A stretch of DNA of 64,000 bases from Artemia franciscana (GCF_032884065.1 NW_027062693.1:186001-250000), one strand, 5' to 3'. Counted from the stretch's first letter, positions 12,283 to 25,216 are shown. Numbers and translations: made by a program. Notes: generated by a model from the sequence alone, not told the origin.

Positions 12283-12337
<55 letters not shown>
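12283..12337. repeat. (TA)n microsatellite
   Basis: An uninterrupted AT dinucleotide tract. It lies at the 3' boundary of the minus-strand retrotransposon relic at 12340-13490. Confidence 0.95.
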
Positions 12338-12339
<2 letters not shown>

Positions 12340-13490
12340 AAATATTTATTTATTACTGCTATATATTACTACTACTAACAACTCTCCGCAGATAGAGTTC
12401 AAACGGACGCCTGAGGTCAACACAGTTGTACACGCTCCTCCTCCATCCCAATCTATTCAAAGCCTCACTCTTTACACCCTCCCAGGTTGTTCCCATTTCC
12501 TTTAAATCTTTCTTTATGACATCCTCTCATCCTAACCGCAGACAAGCTGCTTTCCGGTTAGCCCTAGACGGTTGGGCGAAAAGGACAATCTTCGGCAATC
12601 TGTTATCCTTCATCCACAAAACATACCCAAGCCATCGCAACCTTTCTCTTATTTTAGCCCCAGAAAGCGAGATTAGATCACACTTTTCATAGAGCCTGGT
12701 GTTTGAAATACGGTCTGTCAGCCGGGTACCCAGAACAGTCGGTAGGCAATTTCTAGTAAACCTTCATCCACTTTTTGGAGGGCTGATGCTTCAGAGCCAT
12801 ATTTGACCAATGTCATCACTATAGCTTCCAAAAATATAGTCTCAGTTTATTGACTTATCTTCCTATTCTCCCAAACTTATTTAACTGTGATAAAAAACCT
12901 GAGCCCTGGCTATTCAATTTTTAACATATTCACTCCTCCAACCGTTTTTACTAATATTACTACCAAGGTAAGTGAAGCTGTCCACTTAATCAATCTTTCC
13001 GCAACCCAACGTCAAATTTTCATCTTCACTTATTCCTAGCCTTAATGACCTAGTCTTCTTAACATTAATTTTCAGGTCAATTCTGGCACCCTGAACATGA
13101 AAGTTCATTCATTTTGCTCACATTTTCATCTAGGATGCTTAAATCCTCAGCATAATCTACGTCCAGGAGAGTTTTTCATCCCCGTTTGATTCCGTGGTCT
13201 CCCATTGCCTTTCATGTGCTCCTTAAGACAAAATCCATCAAAATGATCCATATAAACGGGGATGGAAAATAACCCTGCTTAACTCCTGATTTAATACGAA
13301 ACCAGCTGCTAACCTTATTTCCTACCTTAACCGCGGCAGTGTTATTCTCGTACAGTGTTATTCTTGCTCATAATCTATAAGACTGAGGACCAAAGTTGTT
13401 TGATAACTCAGGCACTTCTCAACTATTAGCCTAAGAGTGAGAATGCGGTCGATACATTCTCTACCATTTCTAAGACCGCACAGTTCTAAT
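12340..13490 (-). pseudogene. RTE-like non-LTR retrotransposon, 3' half of reverse transcriptase ORF
   Basis: On the minus strand the segment reads from a palm-domain box VDYAED (complement of 13143-13160, where functional elements have YADD), through ILDENVSKMNE, to the C-terminal phrase WEGVKSEALNRLGWRRS near 12430-12490. These belong to the C-terminal half of an RTE-clade reverse transcriptase and its tail. Several stops and frameshifts are present and the second catalytic Asp box is altered to Glu-Asp, so it cannot be active. It is 5'-truncated near 13490, where a (TA)n-rich region begins, and ends 3' in short TAGTAGTAG-type repeats next to (TA)n. The same 3' end recurs at 56138-56250 and related scraps occur at 7.8 and 21.9 kb. 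Confidence 0.75.
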
Positions 13491-13545
13491 ATATAATATA
13501 TAATTTATATATTTATCTATATAAACATAAATATATAATTATATG

Positions 13546-13686
<141 letters not shown>

Positions 13687-13883
13687 AATAGGCTATATTT
13701 AAATTATTTAAATAGTGTATTTATAATGCAAAAGAACTAAAAATTCTAATAATTTATCTCTTTCTTTTCCGCTAACCACAGCAGTGAAGGTTGTATTAAG
13801 TCCATTGCCCACTTAATTCAGGTGTGTACATTATTGCCTTCCCTATTTTCAATCACAGTCTTCGTACCTTTTTTGTATTATTG

Positions 13884-14210
13884 AATAAAGAAATTAGTTT
13901 TTTCAACTGAAAGTAAAGCGCAACATTAAAACTTAAAACTAACAGAAAATATTCCCTATATGAGGTGGGCATCCGCTTCCTCAATCTTTGCTCTTTGCGT
14001 TAAATTCTTAAATATCTTTAAAGCTCCTTGTCATTCAAATTCGGTCCCTGTGTTTGAGCAGTTCTTCTTAAAGAATTGTGACAAATTCAAATTTTAGCGT
14101 AAAGGACGAAAATTGAGGAAAGGTCTGCCCGCCTCATACACGGGATAATTTATGTTCGTTTCAAGGTTTAATGTTATTTTTTTTTTCAGTTGAAAAAACT
14201 TTTTTAATTT
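13884..14210. mobile_element. Fold-back element F
   Basis: The left arm includes TTTTTTCAACTGAAAGTAAA and ACTTAAAACTAACAGAAA. The right arm includes the complementary TTTTTTTCAGTTGAAAAAAC and TTAGCGTAAAGGACGA. A central spacer of about 100 bp separates the arms. It is noncoding, and family J follows on its right side. Confidence 0.7.
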
Positions 14211-14900
14211 CTGATCATTTTCTAAACAATAACAGAAAATCCCTTCCCTCAGTGTAAAATTTCCCCCAGAAACTTCTTTCCCTTGAAAAATCCCAACCCT
14301 GCAGAAAATTCATCTCCCCCCCCTTCCAAAAAAAATATTCATGGATTTTACAATAACAAATGCTACGTGTAAACAATAGGCAATTGGTATAGCTTAAGTC
14401 TTTTCCCCAAGGGCTATGGGGGGTCAAGTCATTCCCAGAGACATAACTACTGGACCTTTTATCTGTGCTGAATCAAATGGCTGTCTCGAAATTTTGATCA
14501 GCTGTCTTTCGGGAAAAAAGGAGTGTGGCAGGGGGGTAGCTGTTTTACAATATTTCTGGTAACTGAAGCGGGCACTAGAAACTTTGTATTCTGTTTGAAA
14601 GAGCCCTCTTCCGATCTTCCAGGACAATTGGCTCGACACGATCGTGCCAGGGGGAAAAGAAAAAAAAATAAACACGCCTCCGTGATCTTTCTTCTGGCAA
14701 AAATTTTCTCAGGATCGCAGCTTTCGATCGGTAGCACTATACTTAATGAACTTTAATATATTTGAAGTCAGTATAATAAACCAATCCATTTTTTTGTATC
14801 AATTACTATCAAAGTTCCATTTTTTAGAGTTTCGACTACTATTGAGCCGAGTCATTCTTCATTTACAGTTCGTTTTCACGGACTGTTTGATAGTTCCTTT
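14211..14900 (-). repeat. Family J interspersed repeat, copy 2
   Basis: Reverse-complement match to the J copy at 48130. Visible landmarks are the G-rich module at 14230-14330, 'CACGCCTCCGTGATCTTTCTTCTGGCAAAAA' at 14668-14702 (read on plus), 'ATTGAGCCGAGTC' at 14842 and the terminal hairpin remnant at about 14866-14892. Open frames on both strands across it are repeat by-products. Confidence 0.65.
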
Positions 14901-17900
14901 TTCTTTTTGCTAGTTTTTCTGTCAAGCCTTTATTCTATTTCTTACCTCGATTCTTTCTCTTTGTAATCACTTTTTGTTTATTAACACATGCTTTACTCCC
15001 AAGGTTGATTATTTCTTTTTTTTGTATTTAATTATTTAAGACATGAAATTGGATGCAAAAATAATTGACATGGCTCAAATATGTCAAGAAAGTGAACTTA
15101 GATAAAATATGGCCTTTTAAGAAATTTGCGCATGGTATTCTTTCCTGCACACCCCTCCCCCAAGGATATCAGATTTAAACGCTGTTCCTATATATTTTAC
15201 CTTTGGCGTTTTTTTTTATTACGCCTTCTTTGAGTCAACTCTCATTATTTTCCAAATTATCCCATTATCATTTTCCGATTATTTTCCAAAAACATTCATT
15301 ATTTTCCAAAAAACAGTTGGTTACTTTAAAGATTATTGCAACCTGACGAAGTCGTTTTTTCAGCTATTGATTTGTAACTCAAACATAATTAATTAACTTT
15401 TGGTATCCACACTCGCTTATGGTTAGTTAATTTTTTCTGCTTAAAACATCTATTTGGCTGACAATCCACCTTTAATGTCGAAATTTTAGGCTTTAAAAGC
15501 TATTAGCTGCCGTTTACTATATATGACAAACCCTACAAGGAAAAGGTTTCAGATTACAAGCTACTCGGAAGAATTTCCTAGACTAGTTGGGGTACACATT
15601 TCTCCCTAGGACAAAGATAAAGCAAATGCCAGTTTTCACACACAACCCCGAGTTTTAGTAATACAAATACCCAGAGGGGGGGGGGGTTCAACGGTAAAGT
15701 TTTATTAGATAGAGGGGGTAATGTATGAAAAACGAGTTTTCTTTATGCCAAAAAGCGTCAGAATTTTCGCGAATGATGCAAAATGTTACAGCTATATTTA
15801 GGTCTTTTTAGTGGATGGGGCTGAAGCTCCCTTTAGGTGACCGAATAAGCAACATTAAATCTCTTTCATAGAACTAAAACAAAAATTTACCTTTTTTGGT
15901 AGCCCTCAGTCATCAGCAGCTTTGGAAACATATGGATGCAAATACCCGGGGGGAAGCCATCCCCGCCCCAAAAAACAAGATTTTTCCAAGCATTTCTTGT
16001 TCATCTTATCAAATAAATACTTTTTTTCTTAGGCCATATCTCCACGATTTGTTTCAGTAAGTGCCTAATCATTTGCTTATCAAAAGATGTCTTTCAAACA
16101 AAAGCCAAGTTTTCGAGTTTAAACTATCTCATCAGGTTTTTATGTACCATTTTCTTCTTTTCCTTTTCAAGATTCTACTCCCACGTAGCTGCAAAATCCT
16201 TATGTTGCAAAAAAAAGAACAAAAATAAAATTATCTTTGCTCAGAACCAAAATGCGTAACTAAATATTTGGATTTTAAAAGGCAGTCACAATGTTTTCAC
16301 AGCTTCAATTTTTTGGGAGACTTTTTTTTTCGGGTAATTCAAGTTTTGAAAAGAAAAAAAATAACAGCTTTAATTACTTAGGTGGGTTTTTCAGTCGAAA
16401 AACTCGATAAATTTTTTTCTAGTGCATCAATTTTTTGCAGTTATTGTATTTAAATTTAGGCCATTTGAAGTGAAAAAAAAGAAGAACCAAAAATTAAAAA
16501 AGGAACGAAACTGAAGCCCAATTGAAACCAATTTCCTCCAAAGAGTAAAATATATTTCTTCTATAATTCCAAATACCTTTAAAAACATACAACGCTGGGC
16601 GAGGGAATCTACGACGAATCATCCCAACCCCCGTTCCCGAGAGCCATCTTGTGAGTATAACAAATCGTCACAAGTTAGGGTCTCAGGGAAAGGGAGGCAG
16701 GCATCTCAAGAATAAAGGGAAAAACAAATTCACTAGATAGACTTTCATGACTTCAAACTGCACTTTGAATGTAATCGGCAAATTCAAATTAAACACCAAT
16801 GACAATCAAAGGCTGATTTCAGTCCTTCTTCTATTGTTCAGTTTTCACAGTTTTCAGTAATCACAGCATCATCAGGAGGATCAAAGCGTGAGTACAAAAT
16901 AGCTTTGCAGCCTAGTGGGAATAATTCAGCTTAGGGAATAATCAGACAAAAACTGATTTTGTTCCAGGGTAATCTGTTCCAGGGTAAGTGCGAGGAGCTG
17001 GGAAAATTCCATGCGTCTTTATTCTGGTGCTCAAATAGCAGCAAAACCTCTCCAAGCACAGACATGAAAAAGAAAAAAAATCGTAAATATACTGTCTTGT
17101 GGTGGTTGAGCACCTGCTAACTTTGACTCTAGAAAGGTAGTGTGCACTGAAAAATATTAGCTTCAAGTAACCGTTGTATAATGTCACATAAGCGTTTTCA
17201 GAGTTGATGATTAGCTGGATGACAGTTATCCATACACCAATTTAGATACTAGATTCGTATATGGATGGAATATAAACTGTGTGTTTGATTCTCACTTTGT
17301 GAACTTCTAACCAAACGGTTTTCAGCAATTCTCACAATAAAAGTGAAAATGTATGGCACGACCTTTAGGCGTCACACAGGGACAATGTATGGGCAAGCCT
17401 GATCTCCAGTGGATGCTTTTAGTGTTGTTAAATTCTTAATTTATGGTCAAAAATAGTCTATTTTACTACTAGATGTTGCTTTTCTTTGTTTTTCCTTCTT
17501 GTTAAATTTTGGTCGAATCTCGACAACATTTTTCTTTCTATTTTTTGGGTAGTATTTATATAAGAGATACTGAACAAAAATTTATCAGGTTAATATTCAT
17601 CTTGAAAAGGTCTCAGCTTTTCTAAGCTTTTTGCAAAGATGTAGGGGCTCCAATTGGGGTCCCAGGGGGGGTACTTGACCCCCTAGATTTTGCAAAAAAC
17701 TTTTTAATATCATCATAAAAAATTCTTACTGCCCCCCTATATTTTCGATGGTTAGCGTCTCTACGAAGAGTCACAAGTCCACACAGTGCATTCAGCTTAA
17801 GCTTTCAAGACGAGGAGGATCAGAATTTTTTTTTCCAGTATATCCCTATAAGACCCAAGATTTGACCAGATGACTTAGAGCATTTGAAGCATATGAATAT

Positions 17901-19600
17901 CGCCAGAAAAAATAAAATTTCGAATACTGTCTCAAAAAAAATTCTAATCCTCCCACTCACCCGTATCGATTGTCCATAAGGGTGGACATCTGGTCTCAAT
18001 CCTTGGAAAAAACAAGCTTTAATATAAAGGAATTTTATTCCATTTACTGCCAATAAGTACAGAAGCAATGGTTTAAGCTTAATTTAAAAAGAAACCAGTT
18101 GAAGCAGTTCCTATCAACAGCTAGACATTGACAAATTTTTACATTGTACGCAATATCACCAGACCTTCTTGTTGCAGTCAAAATTTTGACATCTAGAATC
18201 ATACTTCAGATTTCATAGTCAGGCGAGTGAATGCCTGCTCAAGGAACTTCACGAGATAGAGCTCGAAACCTCTTCGGCTGAAACTAGTCCTCAGTTGTTC
18301 GTCATTAAGTCTATCCTCGTATATGAGTCGTAAGTCAATAATCTGATCGTCTCTAGAGTAAAATAGTTGTTTTTGTGGGCCCAACCTCGAAGAAAACCAT
18401 TAGAAAGACCATTCTCGATAAAATAATGAACTAAACGCACTTAATATTTCTTTGTCCTGGGTGTAAACATGTAATACGAGATCGTTCGATTACTGATATA
18501 AATCCGCCCTTGAAGTTATTGAAGTTGAATACATCTCTAGATTTCTCAAAAAGTCCTTAGGTTTTGTCACAGCATCTTTCAGTTGTTCCTTATCTACCCG
18601 TTTACAATTGGAAATAAGCAAATCTGCTCCAGTTCTTAGATGGTGATTGTACAAAGAAGTACTTAGTTTGTGGGAAAGCCCATAGTTTTAACACAAACAT
18701 ATCTTTGGTCCCATAAATAGCATAAAGGTTTCAATATTTTAGCTCGCCCAGTTTTTCTTGACAGGTACCGGTTGTCCACCCAGGTGGACATGAGTTTCAG
18801 AAAGCGGATTCGAGACCGTGGAGGGAATTTCCCAATTTGTTTCTTAGATCAAAATACAAAAGTGTATTCTTATATCCTGAATTTCTCCAGTGTTCTAGTT
18901 CTCAAATTTATATATTTTTTTTAATTTCTTACCTTTCATCTCTTCTTCCCTCTCAAGCGCTGATTTTCATCAATTTTTGACCATCTAAGACTTCAAGTCC
19001 TTGAATCATAGGCTCTTGAGAAAAGTTGCAGATGTCATATCAATATAACCGAATCGGCAGATAATGCTACATTTGACACAGGACTGTATCTTCACTTCTA
19101 AACATTTTCAAGCAGAAAATGTCAATAGGGTCTCAGGAGCATATGCATTCGGTAGTTTAAAATCCGAATAAACTCAACAAATGATGACGAAAGTTATGTC
19201 ATTTAATTAGGTCGTTTTGTTATTTGGTCATATTTACGTAAACCCATCTGGCTTGCAAAGACGAAGCACAAGAGACTAGAGGTGGCACAAGCGTTGCGCA
19301 CTTAAAAAGATATTCACTGCAAAGGTTTTCAATAAAAAGAATAAGAACTGGCACACATGTTGTTCATTTCAATTCTGTTGAAACATGGCACAAGGCATTG
19401 GAACGGCTGCAAGTATCAAATTTCAAATATTTGGAATCAAACTTCAACTATCAAAGTATCGAACTTCGACTATTTAGAACCAAGGCATTTGAGTTCTCAT
19501 CATTGGTTACCATACAATCAGAACAGGACTAATACGAATAGCAGGAGGGAATTGATAATAGAGGAATCTTTGATACCTTAATCCAAAACTAATTTTTTAA
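14901..19600. other. 4.7-kb unassigned region
   Basis: I recognise no gene or complete mobile element. It contains G-rich scraps at 15671-15683 and 17641-17690, two related short hairpins (17967-17985, 18774-18794) and one minus-strand frame (18199-18384) that might be a terminal exon but has no family match I know. Confidence 0.35.
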
Positions 19601-20553
19601 TCAAAATCCAAAACTCAATCATCATGGTTGTCATTTCCATTTTGTTACGTTTTGATTATCGCTGTCCAGGTTGATTTTCATTGACCCGCTCACATGCTCG
19701 GTGTCGCATGTGCTCTGACCACGTGTATCTTTGCTCTTCATTTTCATTTCTGACTCGATCACGTGCTCAGTGTCGCATGTCTTCTAACCGTGTGTGTCTT
19801 TGCTCATTATTTTCGTTTTTGACACGTTGCCAATTTTCTTCTACCCGCTATTGTCTTTCCTCTTCATTTTCATTTGACTCCTTCACATGCTCAGTGCCGA
19901 ATGTCTTCTAACCACGTGTGTCTTTGCTCTTCATTTTCATTTTTGACACGCTACCAATGTTCTTCTAACCGCATGTGTACTTGCTCTTCATTTTCATTTC
20001 TGACTCACTCACAGCCTTGGTGTCTCATGTCTTCTAACTGCGTGTCTGTTTGCCCTTCATTTTCATTTTTGGCACACCACCGAATTTTTTTACCCGCGTT
20101 TGTCTTTGTTTTTCATTTTAATTCTTGACTCGCTCACACAATCGGTATTGCATGTGCTACAATCAGGTGCATCTTTGCTCTTCATTTTCGTTTTTGACTT
20201 GCTCACATGCTCAGTATCGCATGTGTTCTAACCGCGTGTGTCTTTGCTCTTCTTTCATTTTCAGCATGCCGTCGACGTTCTCCTAACCGCGTGTGTATTT
20301 GCTCTTCATTTTCATTTCTGACCCGCTCACATGCTCAGTGTCGCATGTCTTCTAACCGCGTGGGTCTTTGCTCTTCATTTTTATTTTTGACACGCCGCCG
20401 ATTTTCTTCTACCCAATTTCTTTGCTCTTCATTTTCATTCTTGACTCGCTTACATGCTCGTTGTCGCATGTCTTCTAACGACGTGTGTCTTTGCTCCTGA
20501 TTTTCATTTTTGTTACGTTCTAAGTGTCGTTTTTCAAAGCCTCTAACCGCCAA
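19600..20553 (-). pseudogene. Decayed coding minisatellite: charged 23/19-residue repeat protein
   Basis: The plus strand shows a tandem array of alternating 69-bp and 57-bp units (for example TTGCTCTTCATTTTCATTT, then ATGCTCAGTGTCGCATGTC). Both periods are multiples of three. On the minus strand a unit reads KNENEEQRPTRLEDMRH followed by RACERV; the shorter unit reads EEQRNWVEENRRRVKNK. The array begins with an open frame from about 20553. Several units are broken where CGA (Arg) has become TGA, as in RH-stop at about 20335, a typical CpG decay. Similar Glu/Gln/Arg-rich repeats occur upstream of Helitron-type or other transposon-encoded proteins in many invertebrates; that link is from memory. 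The minus-strand reading is preferred because its frame is conserved between units, while the Cys/Ser-rich plus frames have no consistent phase. Confidence 0.6.
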
Positions 20554-20560
20554 CTACTTG

Positions 20561-20690
20561 GTACCTTGAATTAAAATGGAATAGTTGTGGGCATCAGGTC
20601 ATGGCTAATTGTAGAAAAAGCCAAGACAGATAGTCCAATTGAGTGAGAAGCAAACCTGGCATTAATCCCCTCCCCCTTATTAGGATTGTA
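20561..20690 (-). repeat. Family L leader, copy 1
   Basis: This is the reverse complement of the blocks at 57862-57943 and 60928-61060: AAGGGGG-AATTAATG, TTGCTTCTCACTCAATTG, CTATCTGTCTTGGC and GCCATGAC-TGATGCCCACA. On the minus strand it lies directly upstream of the coding minisatellite, so it may be that element's 5' leader. Confidence 0.7.
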
Positions 20691-20920
20691 TCCACTTACG
20701 TTTTAGTGTTATAAGTGTGTTATTCTTACAATTTTGATTTCTTATTATATTTAAAATTATACTTTAGTGCTAAAGATTCACTTCTGTCCAACATCCAATT
20801 TTATTTGCAGCTAATGCAAAAAGTGCTGATCTATCTTTTAAGATAACTTTTTAGAAAGTCTATTCTGGAAACTTTAGTAAAATATAAGGTGTTTCCAACC
20901 AAGAGTCTCGTCCATCCGTA

Positions 20921-21060
20921 TTGATCTGTGATCTTTCTCATACGAAAGTTTTGCGAGACGGTGCTTAGAATTCAAGATAGAAAAGAAAAATGCAAAAAAA
21001 GGATAATACGCAAAGTGTGCAACAACAATGAGCAAAACAGTACATGAAGCGCAATGTAAC
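20921..21060. repeat. Family K interspersed repeat, copy 1
   Basis: Shares TTGATCTGTGATCTTTCTCA, ACGAAAGTTTTGCGAG, TTAGAATTCAAGA and ATAATACGCAAAGTGTGCAA with the K copies at 21675, 22950, 23371 and 24861. Confidence 0.7.
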
Positions 21061-21674
21061 CGACCAGTTTTACTTGTAACCAGTTTTAATGTTTATTTGT
21101 AACCAGTTTAATGTAACCAGTTTTAATGTAACCGACCAGAATGTTTAAGACCAGTTTTAACCATAATATGAAGTGGTTGCACTCGTGTCTGGAGCGAGCT
21201 CGCGTCCTAAAAACAATTATTGATCAGGCTTCAATTAATGTTCAAAACTCCACAAGGTTAAAATTCATATTATATTTGGCTTGTTTGTTGTATAACTGAG
21301 ACATTACAAGCAAGGCCGTGTTCAGGGAAGGGCTTACCAGGTTTGAACATCCCCATCTACCCAAATTGTTGATGCCTTTTTAAGCTTTTTCAAGTTTTTT
21401 TGACGCCTTCCAAACGAAAAATACTCCCCCCCTGAAAATACTTCTGTTTTTATTCTGGATACGAATACAAGTCACTATTTTTCTTAAATCGTTTCCCCTT
21501 TCGCTCCATAGAATAAAAAATGATTTTATACTATATAATAAATAGTCATAAATAAAACGTAATATTTTTTACTTGCATTGACGACCCCCTCCTCCCAAAA
21601 AATGGGTGCGAAGATATGTTTTAACAGACGACAGTAGATTTGAAAACTTAGCATTTTTGGTATCAATCAGAAGG
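21061..21674. other. Repeat-derived stretch
   Basis: Holds a short tandem of 'TTAATGTAACCAGTTT' words (21080-21150) and, from 21311, a block (GGCCGTGTTCAGGGAAGG ... CCCATCTACCCAAAT) that recurs at 34062-34130. No gene is seen. Confidence 0.45.
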
Positions 21675-21800
21675 CTATCAATTTATAATTTTTCTCACGC
21701 GGAAATTTTTTCGAACGGTATTTAGAATTCAAGACAGAAAAGAATATACAAAAAAGCAGACGCACATTCGCAATAAAAATTAGCAAAAAATACACAAACC
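21675..21800. repeat. Family K interspersed repeat, copy 2
   Basis: Contains ATTTTTCTCACGCGGAAA, GGTATTTAGAATTCAAGACA and AGAATATACAAAAAAGCAGA in the same order as the other K copies. Confidence 0.7.
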
Positions 21801-21929
21801 AGAAACAAGAGAGAATTCTTGCTTTCGAAAACATGTCTCGGAAGAATTCTTTACATCCACTGGCAGCAGAAGATAACCAACCAATCCGTCCTTGATAAAA
21901 CGGGTTAGCCTCTTTCGACATACGAATAA

Positions 21930-22185
21930 GAATTCATCGATGGAGATACCTTAACCACGGACAACGTATGGACAGTCCCTGGCTACTGGATCTACCGCTT
22001 TATCGGGTACACACCGCAGAGGTAGACCCAGAAACACCATGCACAGAACTTATCAGCCAGATCTACGAAACCTAAACACCTCAATCGAACCTCAATAGGG
22101 TGTACTGGCAGCAGCAAACTTGCGGGAAGATTAGAGGCTCCTTTTAGATACCCTGGGTGACTCTGGAGGCAAAGGCGGGTCAAAT
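21930..22185 (+). pseudogene. RTE-like retrotransposon C-terminal relic
   Basis: In broken plus-strand frames it reads GRPRNTMHRTYQPDLRNLNT (about 22020-22080), preceded by a weak match to the 'GH-LRM' motif and followed by a GD-S-G-KGG-like tail near 22160. This is the C-terminal tail of endonuclease/reverse-transcriptase retroelements. Only about 250 bp remain, with frame changes. Confidence 0.55.
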
Positions 22186-22949
22186 ATCTAAAAATTACAC
22201 AAAACCCAAAAGGTGAATACAGATTTGCAAAGTGATTTTTTTATTAACATCTAACAAGAATATGATTGTTGACCTTTGTGTTTTTATTTATATCTCTTAG
22301 TATTTTTCGGTATTTTGTGGCATTTTTTGTTTAGTCACGTTTGGTCAAGTCACTAAGGTTTTGGCTTTCCAGTTCCAGAATTTGATAACTAGCTCTGTAT
22401 TAATTATTCCATCAATTTTATTTCATTACTGAACTGAATGTTTATTATCCGTTGTAAGTACAATAACAAAAGAAGTATAATATAAAGAAGAAAAACATAG
22501 AAAATGACACACAAAACAAAATTGAAATTAATAACAATACAAGGACATTAATTACACAAATAAAAACGTGATACATTTACTGTTTTAAAATAAAACACCA
22601 TGGATATCCATTGATTCGTTCATCATATACTTCAGTGCATCTGCCGCTGGCAGTGTTAGGGTCTGTAATACCGGACTTCCTAGCGGCTCAAGAACTATTT
22701 GCCCATTACTTTTTTTTAAGTTAAATTAAATTTATTTGAATTAGAATGGCAAAAAGAGAAATAATAAATTTATATAATATAAAAAAGGGGAAGACATCAA
22801 AATGAAAGACAATACGATGACAAAAAAAATTATATTGATGGCCATAATTTAGCACCAAGATTAGTTCCATTCACTTTCTTATTTATTGGCACTCAGTTGA
22901 CAAAGTATTAGCCAAATTTGGAAAGTTATTCACTATCGTTTTAAGACAC
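22186..22949. other. Unassigned AT-rich stretch
   Basis: No gene or repeat is recognised. Confidence 0.35.
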
Positions 22950-23130
22950 TCTCTCATCATACTAAGGTTTTTTGGAACGGTACTTATAATTCAACAATCA
23001 ATAAATATACATTAAAAGAAGCAAATAAAGCACATATTGAGAAATAAGAACAGGAAAAATTGACAAAAAGGACAAGCAGCGAATGTAATTCAGTGGAGTA
23101 AAAAGCATGGACTAAACAAGGAAAAGAATG
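22950..23130. repeat. Family K interspersed repeat, copy 3 (diverged)
   Basis: TCTCATCATACTAAGGTTTTT, TTATAATTCAACAATCA and AGCAGCGAATGTAATTCAGT align with K copies 1, 2 and 5, with more substitutions. Confidence 0.5.
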
Positions 23131-23370
23131 TTATTTTTGACATACTTTTTTTTTTATATTTGTAGTGCCCTGTGGTCTTTTTGGTTCCTAAGGTTAGGAT
23201 GGAGTCCTTATGTATTCTCTCCAATTACATATTCATTTTGGTTTATTATTTTTCCTTTATAAAAATTAATTCATTTGCAAAGATTTGCTAATATTCACTT
23301 TCACATCAAATTTGTACTTAATTTAGAAATCGTTACTTGAGTAGAAACTTCCCAACTCAGAAAGTCATTC

Positions 23371-23660
<290 letters not shown>

Positions 23661-24148
23661 AAAAAGTCTACAAAGCTCTATAAATAAACTCTAATACCAT
23701 TTAAAACTAAATTTAATCACAGTACGAAATGGTCGACACTTGCCTGGATTAAAGATCGTCCCAAGAAGCAATTATTTGCCCTAGATTAATTTAGAATCGA
23801 AAATAATGACGCCAAAATCATTGTTAGGTTGGACTGTTTATTCTATACTGAAACAACACATGTAATAATTTTTTAAGCGTCAAAGCAAGAGTGAAGATAT
23901 ATTTTTGATACACAAAAGTAAATTTGCAAATTGGCAGAAAATTTGAAGTGCCAAGGATATCAATGAAAAAAAAAAAAAATGCCTCCTCACTCACCTTAGG
24001 TATAATTATGCCAAATTTGTAAAATAGTATCATTATTTTCGGCAGTGTTGCCACGTTGAACCGTAAAAATAAATAAGCAAAATTAAAATTTAGCAATATT
24101 TCGTCCGTAAAAATTCAGACATAAACAGTATGTTGATTCTAAGGACGG

Positions 24149-24574
24149 TACTTGTATGATAGACACCCTACCAAATGTTCTTCTAATATGTCTGTCTGAC
24201 GCTCAATGCTAATGAAATATACCAAAAAAAGATAAAAATATAATACTTCAGAAACAAATTTGGGCTATATATTTACACATTAGGGGGGGGGGGTAAAGTA
24301 CAGTGGGTCTGCATGTCTAATATGTTAGGTACAATTATTATGCATATTATGCAGTGACAATTGTTTTCTTACTTCACATAGTCAAAATGCTTTACCACCA
24401 CCCTTCAACACCTGATGTGCAAATATATAGCCGAAATTACATATTTTCCATCTATTCTGTCACTTCTTTGGGTTGTCTCAAGCTAAGCTGAAAGAAACTA
24501 ACGAAAATCAAACCGGTTCTATAATGCGTCAATGAATGAACAACTTGAGCGGTAGGGCGTCTATCAGGCAAGTA
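24149..24574. mobile_element. Palindromic MITE-like element with ~35-bp imperfect terminal inverted repeats
   Basis: The left end TACTTGTATGATAGACACCC and the right end GGGCGTCTATCAGGCAAGTA are inverted repeats that continue inward (CTACC... and ...GGTAG). The core holds GGGCTATATATTTACACATT on one side and GTGCAAATATATAGCC on the other, around a G run (about 24283-24293) and a complementary CCACCACCC. There is no coding capacity. The core is shared with the element at 52366-52686, but the outer ends differ. Confidence 0.65.
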
Positions 24575-24860
24575 CCCAAAAGACAACCACACCTTCAAAG
24601 AAAAGCAACGCCTTCTTAGGCTGCTGGGGGCCTGATGATTTTAGATATTTTTTTTTTGCTAATTTTATTCATTTTTTTTTCAATTTTGCACCCGCTACTA
24701 TTAAAAACTGTACGACTACATATTGATATTTTTTATCAAAAATTGAATACCATTTTTTCAGAATTTGCAAAGATACATATCGTTCTTTTAGTGCTTCACC
24801 ACTTCAAACATTCCGATTTCATTTTAATTGTCCTTGGGACACTACTTTAATATTTTCGTT

Positions 24861-25100
24861 GTCAATCAGTAAACTATTGATCTGTGATTTTTCTCATGCG
24901 AAAGTTTTGCTGAGCGATGTTTAGAATTCAAGGCAGCAAAGAATATACAAAAAAGCAGATAATGCGCACAGTGTAGAATAAAAATGAGCAAAAAAGCGCA
25001 CACAGCGCAATTAGCGAATGTAAATTTGCGTTGTAAAAAGTGCGTACTAACGTGGGAAAAGAATGTGATTTCTATGAGAATACATCTGCGAATTGTTATA
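24861..25100. repeat. Family K interspersed repeat, copy 5
   Basis: Contains TTGATCTGTGATTTTTCTCA, TTTAGAATTCAAGGCAGCAA, AGAATATACAAAAAAGCAGA, TAATGCGCACAGTGTAGAAT and AAAAATGAGCAAAAAAGCGC. It is one of the best preserved K copies and extends to about 25100. Confidence 0.75.
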
Positions 25101-25216
25101 TTACACACTACTTATCTTTCCAACGGTTTATTTAAACCAATTATTCACTAAGATCTTGGTTCTTCGAATTGCAAAGATGGGGGTTTAGGGGAATGCCCTT
25201 TCAGACAACTTGTACG

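Noticed and set aside
19681-20500. Cys/Ser-rich plus-strand frames resembling a Cys-repeat protein
   Set aside because: They are the complement of the charged coding minisatellite; the plus frame changes phase between blocks while the minus frame is consistent between units.
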